Source of the DNA: Phycisphaerales bacterium
GTDB lineage: Bacteria; Planctomycetota; Phycisphaerae; Phycisphaerales; UBA1924
Length of the DNA stretch: 38,472 bases
Direction of reading: 5' to 3'
Assembly (NCBI GenBank): GCA_028284805.1
Contig: JANQQZ010000016.1
Location: 1-38,472 of the forward strand
Within the stretch, counting starts at the first letter, position 1; each line of letters starts with the position of its first letter. The notes beneath the pieces are model-generated. The model saw only the letters and a list, made by a program, of their open reading frames with translations, was not told the DNA's origin and ran no database searches. Positions 24,713 through 32,380 of the stretch are shown here, piece by piece. A program made the translations under genes and the position numbers.

Positions 24713-25471
24713 TCACCCACTCACCGTCCGCTGCTCGATGCGCTTCTCGCTCACGGTCTCGACGACCCGATCCACGAACGCACCAGGAGTGTGCACACGA
24801 TCGGCGTCGAGCTCACCCGTGTCCACGATCTCATCCACCTCCGCGACGGTAAACGCCGCGGCGGTCGCCATCATCGGGTTGAAGTTGCGGGCGGTCTTGT
24901 TGTAGATCAGGTTGCCGAAGCGGTCGGCCCGGTGGGCCTTGACGAGGGCGAGGTCGGCGTAGAGGCCGGTCTCCAAGACAAAGTCGCGCTGCATCGAGCC
25001 CGCCTCGGGGCGGTTCGCCTTCGCGTGGTACTTGGGCGGGGTCATGGTGCGGGTTTCCTTGCCCTCGGCGACGAGGGTCCCAAAGCCCGTGGCGGTGTAG
25101 AAGGCGGGGATGCCCGCGCCGCCCGCGCGGATGCGCTCCGCGAGGGTGCCCTGGGGGTTGAACTCGACTTCGAGCTCTTTGTCGAGGAACTGCTTCTCGA
25201 AGATGGCGTTCTCACCGACGTAGCTTGAGATCATCTTCTTGATCTGGCGGGTCTGGAGGAGCAGGCCCAGGCCCCAGTCGTCGACGCCCGCGTTGTTGGA
25301 GATGCAGGTGAGTTCTTTCACGCCCGTATCACGGAGCGCGATGATGAGGTGCTCTGGGATGCCGCAGAGGCCGAACCCGCCGACCATGACGGTGCACCCG
25401 TCGTAGATGACGCCCCGGTCCCTGAGGTCTGCGAGTGCGTGGGCGGCGGTGTCGATCTGTTTGCTGGGCAT
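24713..25471 (-). CDS. scoA: 3-oxoacid CoA-transferase subunit A
   Basis: 252 residues, a bit longer than the usual 230-240. Family I CoA-transferase alpha subunit motifs: [20 protein letters not shown] (24-43), [35 protein letters not shown] and [23 protein letters not shown]. It binds CoA and pairs with ScoB to convert acetoacetate plus succinyl-CoA. It is followed after 13 bases by the interrupted membrane gene instead of scoB. Its last 30 or so codons are repeated at 23004-23095. Metabolically it belongs to ketone-body or polyhydroxybutyrate-linked acetoacetate use. Confidence 0.95.
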   Translation of the reverse strand: MPSKQIDTAAHALADLRDRGVIYDGCTVMVGGFGLCGIPEHLIIALRDTGVKELTCISNNAGVDDWGLGLLLQTRQIKKMISSYVGENAIFEKQFLDKELEVEFNPQGTLAERIRAGGAGIPAFYTATGFGTLVAEGKETRTMTPPKYHAKANRPEAGSMQRDFVLETGLYADLALVKAHRADRFGNLIYNKTARNFNPMMATAAAFTVAEVDEIVDTGELDADRVHTPGAFVDRVVETVSEKRIEQRTVSG

Positions 25472-25509
25472 GACGCCAGTCTACGGCCCCGCGCGCCGGG
25501 TTGCGGCCG

Positions 25510-25989
25510 CTAGTTCGCCGCGATGCGGACCCAGACGCGGTAGCGCCCGTCGTCGAGCTGGCGGGTGACGGTCTGGTCGATCGTGCCCTGGTCGAGCAGG
25601 TCGAAGGCCGCCGCGACGGCCTGGCGGCGCGCCTCGAGCAGATCGCGGTGCGTCGCGACGGCCGAGCCCACGCGGGCGTTGTCGGCGACGGTCACGGTGC
25701 CCGTGTGCCAGTCGGGCTGCCACTCACCGGGCGTGACCGGGGCGACCGCGGCGTTGGGCGCGGGCGTCGGGCGTGAGAGCGCGGTCGAGCCCTGCGACTG
25801 CATCGCGGGGTCGAGCCTGGGGGTGGTGCGCTCGGCGGGCCTGACGACCGGGCGGGCGCCGGCGCCCTGGTCGGCGCGAGCGTTCGTATCCGCCGCGGGC
25901 TCGGACGGTTCGGCATCGCCAGCGGGCCGGGCGGCGCACCCGGCGAGGGCCGCGAGTGCGAGGGTCAGCAGGACGCGGGTGGTCGTCAT
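25510..25989 (-). CDS. Predicted lipoprotein downstream of nrdR
   Basis: 159 residues. A signal peptide ends in LAGC (Cys18). A low-complexity Pro/Ala/Arg linker (about 20-95) leads to a small C-terminal domain (TVTVADNARVGSAVATHRDLLEARRQAVAAAFDLLDQGTIDQ...RYRVWVRIAAN). The ATG overlaps the nrdR stop (ATGA at 25986-25989), so it is translated from the nrdR message. Function unknown. Confidence 0.75.
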   Translation of the reverse strand: MTTTRVLLTLALAALAGCAARPAGDAEPSEPAADTNARADQGAGARPVVRPAERTTPRLDPAMQSQGSTALSRPTPAPNAAVAPVTPGEWQPDWHTGTVTVADNARVGSAVATHRDLLEARRQAVAAAFDLLDQGTIDQTVTRQLDDGRYRVWVRIAAN

Positions 25990-26489
25990 GGTCCGGCCTC
26001 CTTGAAGAGGGTCTGCTGGTTCTTGACGTCCTTGATTCGGGCGTTGAGCTCTTCGATCTGGCGGGTGATGTCGTCGACGTTGCGGAACTGGTAGTACTCG
26101 CTGGCGAAGCGGATGTAGGCGACCTCGTCGGTGTCCTTGAGCTTGACCATGACGTGCTCGCCGATGACGCGGCTCTCGACCTCGCGGTCGTAGCGCCGAT
26201 GCAGCTCGTCCTCGATCTCGTCGATGATGCGTTGGAGGGTCTGGGCAGCGATCTTGCGCTTGCCGCAGGCGGAGTGAATGGAGCCCGAGATCTTGTCGCG
26301 GTCGAAGGGCTCGCGGGCGCCGTCCTTCTTGATGACCAGCAGCTTGGTGGACTGCTCGACACGCTCGTAGGTGGTGAACCGCTTCTTGCAGTTGAGGCAC
26401 TCGCGACGGCGACGGATGACCCGCCCCCCCTCGCTGGCGCGGGAGTCGATGACCTTGTCCTCGTTGGTCTCGCAGTAGGGGCAGATCAA
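25986..26489 (-). CDS. nrdR: Transcriptional repressor NrdR
   Basis: 167 residues. A zinc ribbon with CPYC (3-6) and CLNC (31-34) is followed by an ATP-cone domain (KLLVIKKDGAREPFDRDKISGSI; VIGEHVMVKLKDTDEVAYIRFASEYYQF). NrdR senses ATP/dATP and represses ribonucleotide-reductase genes at NrdR boxes. The start is TTG at 26489, since the MICPYC opening is invariant in the family; GAGGAA precedes it. The C-terminal tail is coiled (DITRQIEELNARIKDVKNQQ). Confidence 0.96.
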   Translation of the reverse strand: MICPYCETNEDKVIDSRASEGGRVIRRRRECLNCKKRFTTYERVEQSTKLLVIKKDGAREPFDRDKISGSIHSACGKRKIAAQTLQRIIDEIEDELHRRYDREVESRVIGEHVMVKLKDTDEVAYIRFASEYYQFRNVDDITRQIEELNARIKDVKNQQTLFKEAGP

Positions 26490-26550
26490 GGTGTGGGGTT
26501 CCTCGGTGGTGTCGTCTACCGAGGGTAGTGTCTCCGGGCGGTCCGGGCAC

Positions 26551-26599
26551 GAGAAAGAACCCGCCGCCCGCTATTCCTCTCGGAACGGCGGGCGGCGGG
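26551..26599 (-). terminator. Rho-independent terminator of the PadR operon
   Basis: On the minus strand an 11-bp stem (26589-26599 with 26560-26570, CCCGCCGCCCG / CGGGCGGCGGG) is followed by TTCTTTCTC. It sits between the coiled-coil membrane protein gene (stop 26635) and nrdR. Confidence 0.75.
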
Positions 26600-26634
26600 G
26601 GTGTGCGAGCGGTTGGCGGGGCCTGAGCCCGCCC

Positions 26635-28125
26635 CTAACGAACTGTGATGATATCGCCGTTGACGATGGAGCCTAATGCGGTATCGGCACCCTTCGCCGA
26701 GTCTCGACGCGATGCTGCGCTCTCGATATCGGACAGCTCCGACTCACTGCTCTTGAGTTGGGCTCTTGAGATCGCCAAACTCTGCTCCATCTTGACCAGG
26801 CGATTTCCGAGGTCAGCGACCTGCCGGTTGGCGGAACTGAGCGCGTCGGTTGCGTCGGCGTGATCGAGGCGGAAGGGGATTTGGTCGTCGCCACGGGCCC
26901 TTTGCATCTGGTTCTCAAGCTTGAAGACTAACTCGCGGGCGGTGCGTCGAGTTGCACGGGCCTCATCGAGCTCAGATGTGATGCGGGCGATGGTCTGCTC
27001 GTAGCCCTCGATCTCGCGCGTGAATCTGGCGATATTCGTGGTGAGCGTGGCTTCGCGGTCGGCACGTTTGGTTTCTCGCTGCTGCGCGTGTCTCGCTTGG
27101 ATTCGGGCGATGAGATCGTCAATCTTGGCGTGCACGCGCGGGTGGGCGTTGACGAGCATCGTCGTGGAGATCATGCCAAGATGGGCGGTGTCTCCCCAGA
27201 GCTGCGGCTCGACGAGAGACTCGACGGTGCCCGCAAAGGCACTCGGATCGATCGTGTCGCCCTCGGGCGGAGTGAGCAGGCTGCTGATGTCGTACTCGAT
27301 GAGCACCGCGTCGCGACGATCGAAGTAGCTCTGCGGCGCAAGCTCGAGAGCCGTTTCGGTCTCGTTGAGCACGAACGGATCGTTCATCATGCCGCCGCCC
27401 AGCTCGGCACCGATCATGCGTACGCCCTGGTCGAGCGAGAGCCCGGTCAGCGCGAGCGGCCTGATCGGAACATCTGTGGAAACCGGTCCGCCGTGTGGCG
27501 AGACGCCGGCGGCGGGTAACACGACCCGGCGACCGACGGTCTCTTCGAGCAGGTCCAGAGCGTCGGCGACCGTCGGCATGGCGGGCACCTGCACACCCCG
27601 ACCGGCGCCTCGCACAGCAACCTCCCGAGTTGCGGCGTCGGGCGCGACCAGATCTCGTTTGAATGTGATCGGCTCAGCCTCGCCCGCGGTCGGCGCCTCC
27701 GCGGGTGATTCGGCGTCGTTCTGAGCGATCGCCTGCTGTGACGACGATGGGATGCTGCTCACCGAGAGCAGCGCGGTGGACCCGGTCACGATCGCGATAC
27801 CTGTGGCAGCGAGGACGGTCGCTTGCATGAGCATTCTCCTTCTCGGTGAGGTGCGTGCGGCGGCGAAATCTCTGGCAAGCTCGGCGGTCTCGCCCAGTTC
27901 GGCGACGGCGATGCGGACGGCCTCGGGCTCGGGCTGCCCCGTGACCATCAGGTCGTCGACGCGGGCCCGGAGGTGGTCCTCCAGTTCGTCGCGGATCCGC
28001 TGCGCGTCGGCCCTGGGCACGCGGAGCAGACGCACGAACACGTCTAGCCAGCGGTCGATCGGGTCGCGAGCGGATGACGCGACCTGATCCGGACTGGTGT
28101 GAGCCTGGCTGCGGGTCTCGGTCAT
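26635..28125 (-). CDS. Membrane protein with permease-prefix-like, STN-like and coiled-coil parts
   Basis: 496 residues. Residues 20-92 form a small cytoplasmic helical domain (DRWLDVFVRLLRVPRADAQRIRDELEDHLRARVDDL) like those found in proteins partnered with PadR regulators. A transmembrane helix lies at 98-122. Around 170-240 a segment (MPTVADALDLLEETVGRRVVLP) resembles the STN fold of secretin/TonB systems. From about 340 to 480 there is a long coiled coil (REIEGYEQTIARITSELDEARATRRTARELVFKLENQ). The ATG shares ATGA with the padR stop. Likely a membrane sensor or structural protein controlled by the PadR protein; exact role unknown. Confidence 0.7.
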   Translation of the reverse strand: MTETRSQAHTSPDQVASSARDPIDRWLDVFVRLLRVPRADAQRIRDELEDHLRARVDDLMVTGQPEPEAVRIAVAELGETAELARDFAAARTSPRRRMLMQATVLAATGIAIVTGSTALLSVSSIPSSSQQAIAQNDAESPAEAPTAGEAEPITFKRDLVAPDAATREVAVRGAGRGVQVPAMPTVADALDLLEETVGRRVVLPAAGVSPHGGPVSTDVPIRPLALTGLSLDQGVRMIGAELGGGMMNDPFVLNETETALELAPQSYFDRRDAVLIEYDISSLLTPPEGDTIDPSAFAGTVESLVEPQLWGDTAHLGMISTTMLVNAHPRVHAKIDDLIARIQARHAQQRETKRADREATLTTNIARFTREIEGYEQTIARITSELDEARATRRTARELVFKLENQMQRARGDDQIPFRLDHADATDALSSANRQVADLGNRLVKMEQSLAISRAQLKSSESELSDIESAASRRDSAKGADTALGSIVNGDIITVR

Positions 28126-28499
28126 GACGCGGCTCCCAGCGCGCCGTCGCTCGGGATGAACGTGTCGATCAGGGCGGTGAACCGGCGGTGGGCCTCGACG
28201 CGCTGCGTGAGCCGATTCCTGCCCTTGGTGCTCAGCCGGTACCACTTGCGGCGTCGCCCGGGGGCGTCGTCGTCGCTGGCCTCAGCCTTGACCTCCTCCC
28301 AGGACGGCGAGACGAGCCCCTGCTTCTCGAGCCTCGTCATCAGCGGGTAGAGCTGGCTGGGCGGGAGCCTGAACGCGTCGCCCGAACGGGCCGTGATCTG
28401 CTTGGCGATGGCATAGCCGTAGGACGGGGCCTCGGCGAGGACGCTGAGCACCAAGAGCTCGGCGTGCTGTGGCGTGAGCTTCGGGTCGGGATCGGGCAT
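28122..28499 (-). CDS. PadR-family transcriptional regulator
   Basis: 125 residues. A winged helix is evident in LTPQHAELLVLSVLAEAPSYGYAIAKQI, then DAFRLPPSQLYPLMTRLEKQGLV, then RRRKWYRLSTKGRNRL, the canonical PadR blocks (SYGYEI, GTLYPxLxRLEKxGLI, RRYYxLTxxG). A short C-terminal dimerisation helix follows. GGAGG precedes the ATG at 28499. Upstream are two inverted repeats overlapping the promoter, so autorepression is likely. The paired downstream gene encodes a membrane protein, an arrangement frequent for PadR regulators. Confidence 0.92.
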   Translation of the reverse strand: MPDPDPKLTPQHAELLVLSVLAEAPSYGYAIAKQITARSGDAFRLPPSQLYPLMTRLEKQGLVSPSWEEVKAEASDDDAPGRRRKWYRLSTKGRNRLTQRVEAHRRFTALIDTFIPSDGALGAAS

Positions 28500-28516
28500 G
28501 GCGGGCCTCCGGGTGT

Positions 28517-28558
28517 CTGTACCGGTACAGAATATATCGGTTTCAGATATATTGCAAA
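28517..28558 (-). promoter_or_regulatory. padR promoter with overlapping palindromic operators
   Basis: On the minus strand TTTGCA (28553-28558), a 16-base spacer and TATATT (28531-28536) form a promoter. Two inverted repeats cover it: AATATAT-N9-ATATATT (28531-28553) across the -35/-10 interval, and a perfect 14-bp palindrome CTGTACCGGTACAG (28517-28530) just downstream, near the transcription start. AT-rich spaced palindromes are typical PadR sites. The second palindrome could be for the same or another regulator. Confidence 0.65.
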
Positions 28559-28612
28559 CTGAGTGATTTCCGGCCTGGACAGAAGACATGAACGGGACGG
28601 CTACAGTCGCCT

Positions 28613-29401
28613 GTGAGCGTGAAGAGGCCGATCCTGGTGCACCAGATGGGCAAGGTCGGGAGCCGATCGGTGGTCGACTCGTTGCACGCATCGCTCCCCG
28701 ACGCCCAGATCGAGCACCTGCACACGTTGACGGAAGCCGGGCTCTTGGCGGTGCGGGCGTCGTGTGAGAGCCGGGGCAAACCGGTCCCCCCCCATGTGAT
28801 AGATGCGGAACGGGTTCGCAGGGAGGTGATCGATGCCGGTGTGGAGGCGGATGTCATCACGCTGGTTCGCGAGCCGGTAGGACGAAACGTATCGGCGTTC
28901 TTCCAGAACTCGGTCGGGGACCTGTGGGAAGTGCCCGACGAGCAGATCGACGAGCTCTGCAAGCGGTTCATCGAGGGGTACGCGCACACGCAGCCGCTCC
29001 AGTGGTTCAAGCGTGAGTTCGACCACGTCTACGGCATCAACATGCACGAGGCCCCTTTCGACAAGTCGGTTGGCACGCGGGTGTACCGCGCCGGTCGGTT
29101 CCGGGTGCTGGTGCTGCGGTGCGAGCTGTCCGACGAGGCCAAGAGCACCGCGATCGCGAGCTTCCTGAGTGTCCCTCGCCTGGAGTGGGTCCGCTCGAAC
29201 GAGACGGGCGACAAGATCCAGCGCCACGTCTACGCGCGGTTCAAGGAGAGGCTTCGGATGCCGGAAGCGCTGCTCGATCAGCTCTACATCTCGGCGTACA
29301 CCCGACATTTCTACCCACCGGACGCGATCGCGGGGTTCCGGGCCAAGTGGTCGAAGAGACCCTCGCACGGCGAAGCCGCGAGCGGTTCCCTGAGCGGCTA
29401 G
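28613..29401 (+). CDS. NKWYS/capsule-type putative sulfotransferase
   Basis: 262 residues, GTG start. The N terminus reads ILVHQMGKVGSRSVVDSL (7-24), a PAPS-binding 5'-phosphosulfate loop, and LVREPVGRNVSAFF (84-97) is the 3'-phosphate element. The C-terminal region (YPPDAIAGFRAKWSK) recalls the NKWYS family, annotated as putative capsular polysaccharide synthesis proteins. Probable sulfate transfer to a glycan, acceptor unknown. It is divergent from padR; thrS with its leader follows. Confidence 0.8.
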   Translation: MSVKRPILVHQMGKVGSRSVVDSLHASLPDAQIEHLHTLTEAGLLAVRASCESRGKPVPPHVIDAERVRREVIDAGVEADVITLVREPVGRNVSAFFQNSVGDLWEVPDEQIDELCKRFIEGYAHTQPLQWFKREFDHVYGINMHEAPFDKSVGTRVYRAGRFRVLVLRCELSDEAKSTAIASFLSVPRLEWVRSNETGDKIQRHVYARFKERLRMPEALLDQLYISAYTRHFYPPDAIAGFRAKWSKRPSHGEAASGSLSG

Positions 29402-29410
29402 CATCAGCCC

Positions 29411-29458
29411 ATGGAGCGGACGGCCGGCACGACTACGAGCGAACAGCCTCTCGGGTAG
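29411..29458 (+). CDS. Threonine-rich leader peptide of thrS
   Basis: A 15-codon frame, MERTAGTTTSEQPLG, starting ten bases after the stop of the preceding gene. Four codons are Thr (29420-29422, 29429-29437), three of them in a row. It has no obvious ribosome site, so translation may be coupled to the upstream gene. Its position directly before thrS, with a terminator and alternative stems after it, matches a leader peptide that senses Thr-tRNA charging. This is inferred from sequence and not a known annotation. Confidence 0.55.
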   Translation: MERTAGTTTSEQPLG

Positions 29459-29513
29459 CGGCCGGCGATCCGAGAACGACGAGCGAGTACCCGGCCGACG
29501 AGCCGGGTTTTTT
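29421..29513 (+). promoter_or_regulatory. Candidate threonine attenuator upstream of thrS
   Basis: Four pairing segments are seen: segment 1 CGGCCGGC in the leader (29421-29428), segment 2 CGGCCGGC just past the leader stop (29459-29466), segment 3 ACCCGGC (29489-29495) and segment 4 GCCGGGT (29502-29508). GCCGGC in 1 and 2 can pair with each other; GGCCGG in 2 (29460-29465) pairs perfectly with CCGGCC (29491-29496) of 3; 3 with 4 gives the terminator. A ribosome stalled at the Thr codons would cover 1 and free 2 to disrupt the terminator. Confidence 0.55.
29489..29513 (+). terminator. Intrinsic terminator 37 bases before thrS
   Basis: A 7-bp stem ACCCGGC / GCCGGGT with loop CGACGA, followed by six T (29508-29513). 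It could end the sulfotransferase transcript, or act as the regulated terminator of a thrS attenuator. Confidence 0.75.
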
Positions 29514-29549
29514 GTTGGGCCAAGCGATGGGCTGGCGAAGGGGACGGGC

Positions 29550-31616
29550 ATGCCGCGGGTGACGCTTCCGGACGGATCGGTGAAGGAGTTCGAAGGGGCC
29601 GTCTCGGCCTTCGACGTCGCGATGTCGATCGGCGAGCGGCTAGCCAGGGCCGCCGTCGGCGCGAAGATCGACGGCGAGCTCTCCGATCTCTCGACCGTGA
29701 TCGAGCAGGACTGCGAGCTGGCGCTCGTCACCCCCACCACGCGTGACAAGGAGCCCGACGCGGATGCGCTGTTCCTGTGCCGACACTCGGCGGCACACGT
29801 GATGGCGGAGGCGATCCAGCGCGTTGTGCCCGGGGCACAGCTCGTCTACGGCCCGCCCTTAGACAACGGGTTCTACTACGACATCGCGTTCCCCGAGGAT
29901 CGCCCGCTGCGCGAGGGCGACTTCGAGGCGATCGAGACCGAGATGGACGCGATCATCAAAGAAGACTGCACCTTTACGCGGTATGAGATGGCGATCGATG
30001 AAGGGATGGCCAAGCTCCAGGGCGAGGGCAGCAAGTACAAGCTCGACAACGCGGAGCGGGCGGTCGAGGTCGGCGCGGATGCGCTGAGCTGGTACGCGAC
30101 GGGGACGCCCGGCGAAAGCTGGGAGGACCTGTGCCGCGGGCCGCACGTGCCGAGCACGGGGCGGATCGGCGCGATCAAGGTCATGAGCCTGGCGTCGAGC
30201 TACTGGCACGGCGACGAGAACTCCGACCGCCTCACCCGCGTGTACGGCACTGCGTTCTTCTCGAAGAAGGACCTCAACAAGCACCTCGAGCAGCTCGAAG
30301 AGGCCAAGAAGCGCGACCATCGGCTGCTGGGCAAGCAGCTCCAGCTCTTCCACATCGACGAGGCCGTCGGTCAGGGGCTGGTGCTCTGGACGCCGCGCGG
30401 GAGCATCATCCGCAAGGAGCTCCAGGACTGGATCGGGACCGAGCTGCGGAAGATGGGCTACACGGATGTGTACTGCCCGCACATCGGCAAGCTCGATCTG
30501 TACAAGACCTCGGGCCACTTCCCCTACTACAGCGACAGCCAGTTCGTGCCCGTGATGGAGCGGCAGTTCCTCAAGGCGGTCGCGGACGAGGGCTGCTCGT
30601 GCGCCGAGCTGAGCTCGATGATGGCCGAGGGCAACATCGAGGGCTACCTGCTCAAGCCCATGAACTGCCCGCACCACATCAAGATCTACGCGAGCCAGCC
30701 CCGGAGCTACCGCGAGCTGCCCGTGCGGCTCAGCGAGTTCGGCACGGTGTACCGCTGGGAGCAGTCGGGCGAGCTGAACGGCCTCACACGTGTGCGCTCG
30801 TTCACGGTCGATGATGCGCACCTGTTCTGCAGGCCCGATCAGGTCGAGGCCGAGGTCGCCGGGTGCCTGCAACTGGTCAAGCTGGCGTTCGACACGCTGG
30901 GGCTGACGGACTTCCGGGTGCGGGTGGGTCTGCGCGACCCGGACAGCACGAAGTACGTGGGCAAGCCCGAGGTGTGGGACGCGGCCGAGGACGCATGCCG
31001 AAAGGCGGCGGCGGGGCTCGGCGCAAAGGTCTCGGAAGAGGCGGGCGAGGCCGCGTTCTACGGGCCCAAGATCGACTTCATCGTCAAGGACGTCATCGGC
31101 CGCGAGTGGCAGCTGGGCACGGTGCAGATCGACTACAACCTTCCCGAGCGCTTCGGGCTGGAGTACATCGGCGACGACAACACGACGCATCGGCCCGTGA
31201 TGATCCACCGGGCCCCGTTCGGCTCGATGGAGCGGTTCGTGGGCGTGCTGATCGAGCACTTCGCGGGGGCGTTCCCGCTCTGGCTCAGCCCGGAGCAGGT
31301 GCGGGTGCTGCCGATCAGCGAGAAGTCGGCGGAGTACGCCGCGAAGGTGAACGCGATGCTGGTCGAGGCGGGGGTGCGCTCGACGGTGGACGAGTCGAAC
31401 GAGCGCGTGCAGGCGAAGATCAAGCACGGGTCGCAGTGGAAGGTGCCCTATCTCGCGGTGGTCGGCCCGCGCGACGCGGAGAACGGGAACGTGTCGGTCC
31501 GGGCCTTCGGCATCGAGAAGGATCTCGGCGCGATGAGCGCCGAGGACTTCGTCGCGGGGCTAAAGCAAGAGATCGAAAGCAAGGGCCAGCACTCGGTGCG
31601 GGCGAGCTTCGCGTGA
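29550..31616 (+). CDS. thrS: Threonyl-tRNA synthetase
   Basis: 688 residues. Order: TGS domain (1-63), editing domain with HxxxH at H79/H83 and DLCRGPH (C195, H199), class II catalytic core with motif 1 around IRKELQDWIGTELRKMGY, the zinc Cys in LKPMNCPHH (C373), motif 2 TVYRWEQSGELNGLTRVRSF, and FYGPKIDFIV...GTVQIDYNLPERF; anticodon-binding domain from about 590. An insertion of some 25 residues (about 337-365, with C349/C351) precedes the MNCPHH motif relative to enterobacterial enzymes. AAGGGGA lies upstream of the ATG. The TGA overlaps the GTG of the next gene. Confidence 0.98.
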   Translation: MPRVTLPDGSVKEFEGAVSAFDVAMSIGERLARAAVGAKIDGELSDLSTVIEQDCELALVTPTTRDKEPDADALFLCRHSAAHVMAEAIQRVVPGAQLVYGPPLDNGFYYDIAFPEDRPLREGDFEAIETEMDAIIKEDCTFTRYEMAIDEGMAKLQGEGSKYKLDNAERAVEVGADALSWYATGTPGESWEDLCRGPHVPSTGRIGAIKVMSLASSYWHGDENSDRLTRVYGTAFFSKKDLNKHLEQLEEAKKRDHRLLGKQLQLFHIDEAVGQGLVLWTPRGSIIRKELQDWIGTELRKMGYTDVYCPHIGKLDLYKTSGHFPYYSDSQFVPVMERQFLKAVADEGCSCAELSSMMAEGNIEGYLLKPMNCPHHIKIYASQPRSYRELPVRLSEFGTVYRWEQSGELNGLTRVRSFTVDDAHLFCRPDQVEAEVAGCLQLVKLAFDTLGLTDFRVRVGLRDPDSTKYVGKPEVWDAAEDACRKAAAGLGAKVSEEAGEAAFYGPKIDFIVKDVIGREWQLGTVQIDYNLPERFGLEYIGDDNTTHRPVMIHRAPFGSMERFVGVLIEHFAGAFPLWLSPEQVRVLPISEKSAEYAAKVNAMLVEAGVRSTVDESNERVQAKIKHGSQWKVPYLAVVGPRDAENGNVSVRAFGIEKDLGAMSAEDFVAGLKQEIESKGQHSVRASFA

Positions 31617-32362
31617 GCGGGGTCTGCGTCCGCATCGCGATGTGGTCCGGGCCCCGGAACATCTCGACGGCGATGATGCGGTCGTGGTCGAGCCGGGCGG
31701 ATGCCGCGGTGTCGGACGAGCCGCTGTACGCGCACTATCTCAGCACGCTCTCGGCCGAGGCTTGCGCGGCGCACCCGGGGGTGGACGAGGTGCTCGCGTC
31801 GCAGCCGACGGACTGGCGGGTCGTGGCGGAGACGCTGACGGGCGATCCGCCGGGCGGGGAGCGGGTGTGGTACCAGAAGCACATGGCGCACCACCTGACG
31901 CCCGGCATAGATCTCGGGTGGCTCGGGTCGCTGACGAATTGCCTGTTGATCCGCGATCCCGCGCAGATGATCGCGAGCTATACCGAAGTCATCGACAGCC
32001 CGACGGCGAGCGACCTTGGGTTGCCGCAGCAGGTGGAGCTGTTTGAGCGGATCGTGGCGGACACGGGCGCGGCGCCGGTGGTGATCGACTCGCGGGACGT
32101 GCTGACGGACCCGGCGGGGATGCTGTCGGCGGTGTGCGAGCGGGTGGGCGTGGCGTTTGACGAGGCGATGCTGTCGTGGGAGGCGGGGCCCCGCCCCGAG
32201 GACGGCGTGTGGGCCCCCCACTGGTACGCGAGCGTGTACGCTTCGACCGGTTTCGGGCCCTATCGCCCGAAGAACCGCCCGATTCCCGAGGCGCTGCGGG
32301 GTGTGCTCGACGAGTGCCGGGGGCTGTACGACACGCTGGCGGCGCACCGCCTGACGGCGTGA
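31613..32362 (+). CDS. Sulfotransferase-like protein coupled to thrS
   Basis: 249 residues from a GTG overlapping the thrS stop (GTGA). MWSGPRNISTAMM (10-22) is a P-loop-like PAPS-binding element; SLTNCLLIRDPAQMIASY is the 3'-phosphate region, and VVIDSRDVLTDPAGML and RPIPEALRGVLDEC are typical of the bacterial family annotated as sulfotransferase-like. In plants a domain of this kind is fused to a branched-chain-aminotransferase-like domain; here that second domain is the next gene, 18 bases on. Its real reaction is not established. Confidence 0.8.
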   Translation: MSGVCVRIAMWSGPRNISTAMMRSWSSRADAAVSDEPLYAHYLSTLSAEACAAHPGVDEVLASQPTDWRVVAETLTGDPPGGERVWYQKHMAHHLTPGIDLGWLGSLTNCLLIRDPAQMIASYTEVIDSPTASDLGLPQQVELFERIVADTGAAPVVIDSRDVLTDPAGMLSAVCERVGVAFDEAMLSWEAGPRPEDGVWAPHWYASVYASTGFGPYRPKNRPIPEALRGVLDECRGLYDTLAAHRLTA

Positions 32363-32380
32363 GCTTGAGTGAGGTGATGC

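Larger units (their letters stand above)
22225..24810 (-). repeat. Degenerate tandem-duplication array between scoA and the HAD gene
   Basis: Two blocks share the order scoA 3' end, 13-base spacer, membrane-protein gene, HAD 5' end: block I about 22225-23100 and block II about 23945-24810. The HAD-start copies are 22225-22292, 23093-23167 and 23945-24004; the scoA-3'-end copies are 24713-24810 and 23004-23100. By eye the flanking copies are close to nine in ten identical, while the two enclosed membrane genes share somewhat under half of their residues. A third accessory gene (23164-23850) sits between two of the HAD-start copies. Confidence 0.85.

Noticed and set aside
29859-31427. Minus-strand open frame of 522 codons opposite thrS
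   Set aside because: Lies fully antisense to a conserved synthetase; no recognisable domain, Leu/Arg/His/Val-rich shadow composition.
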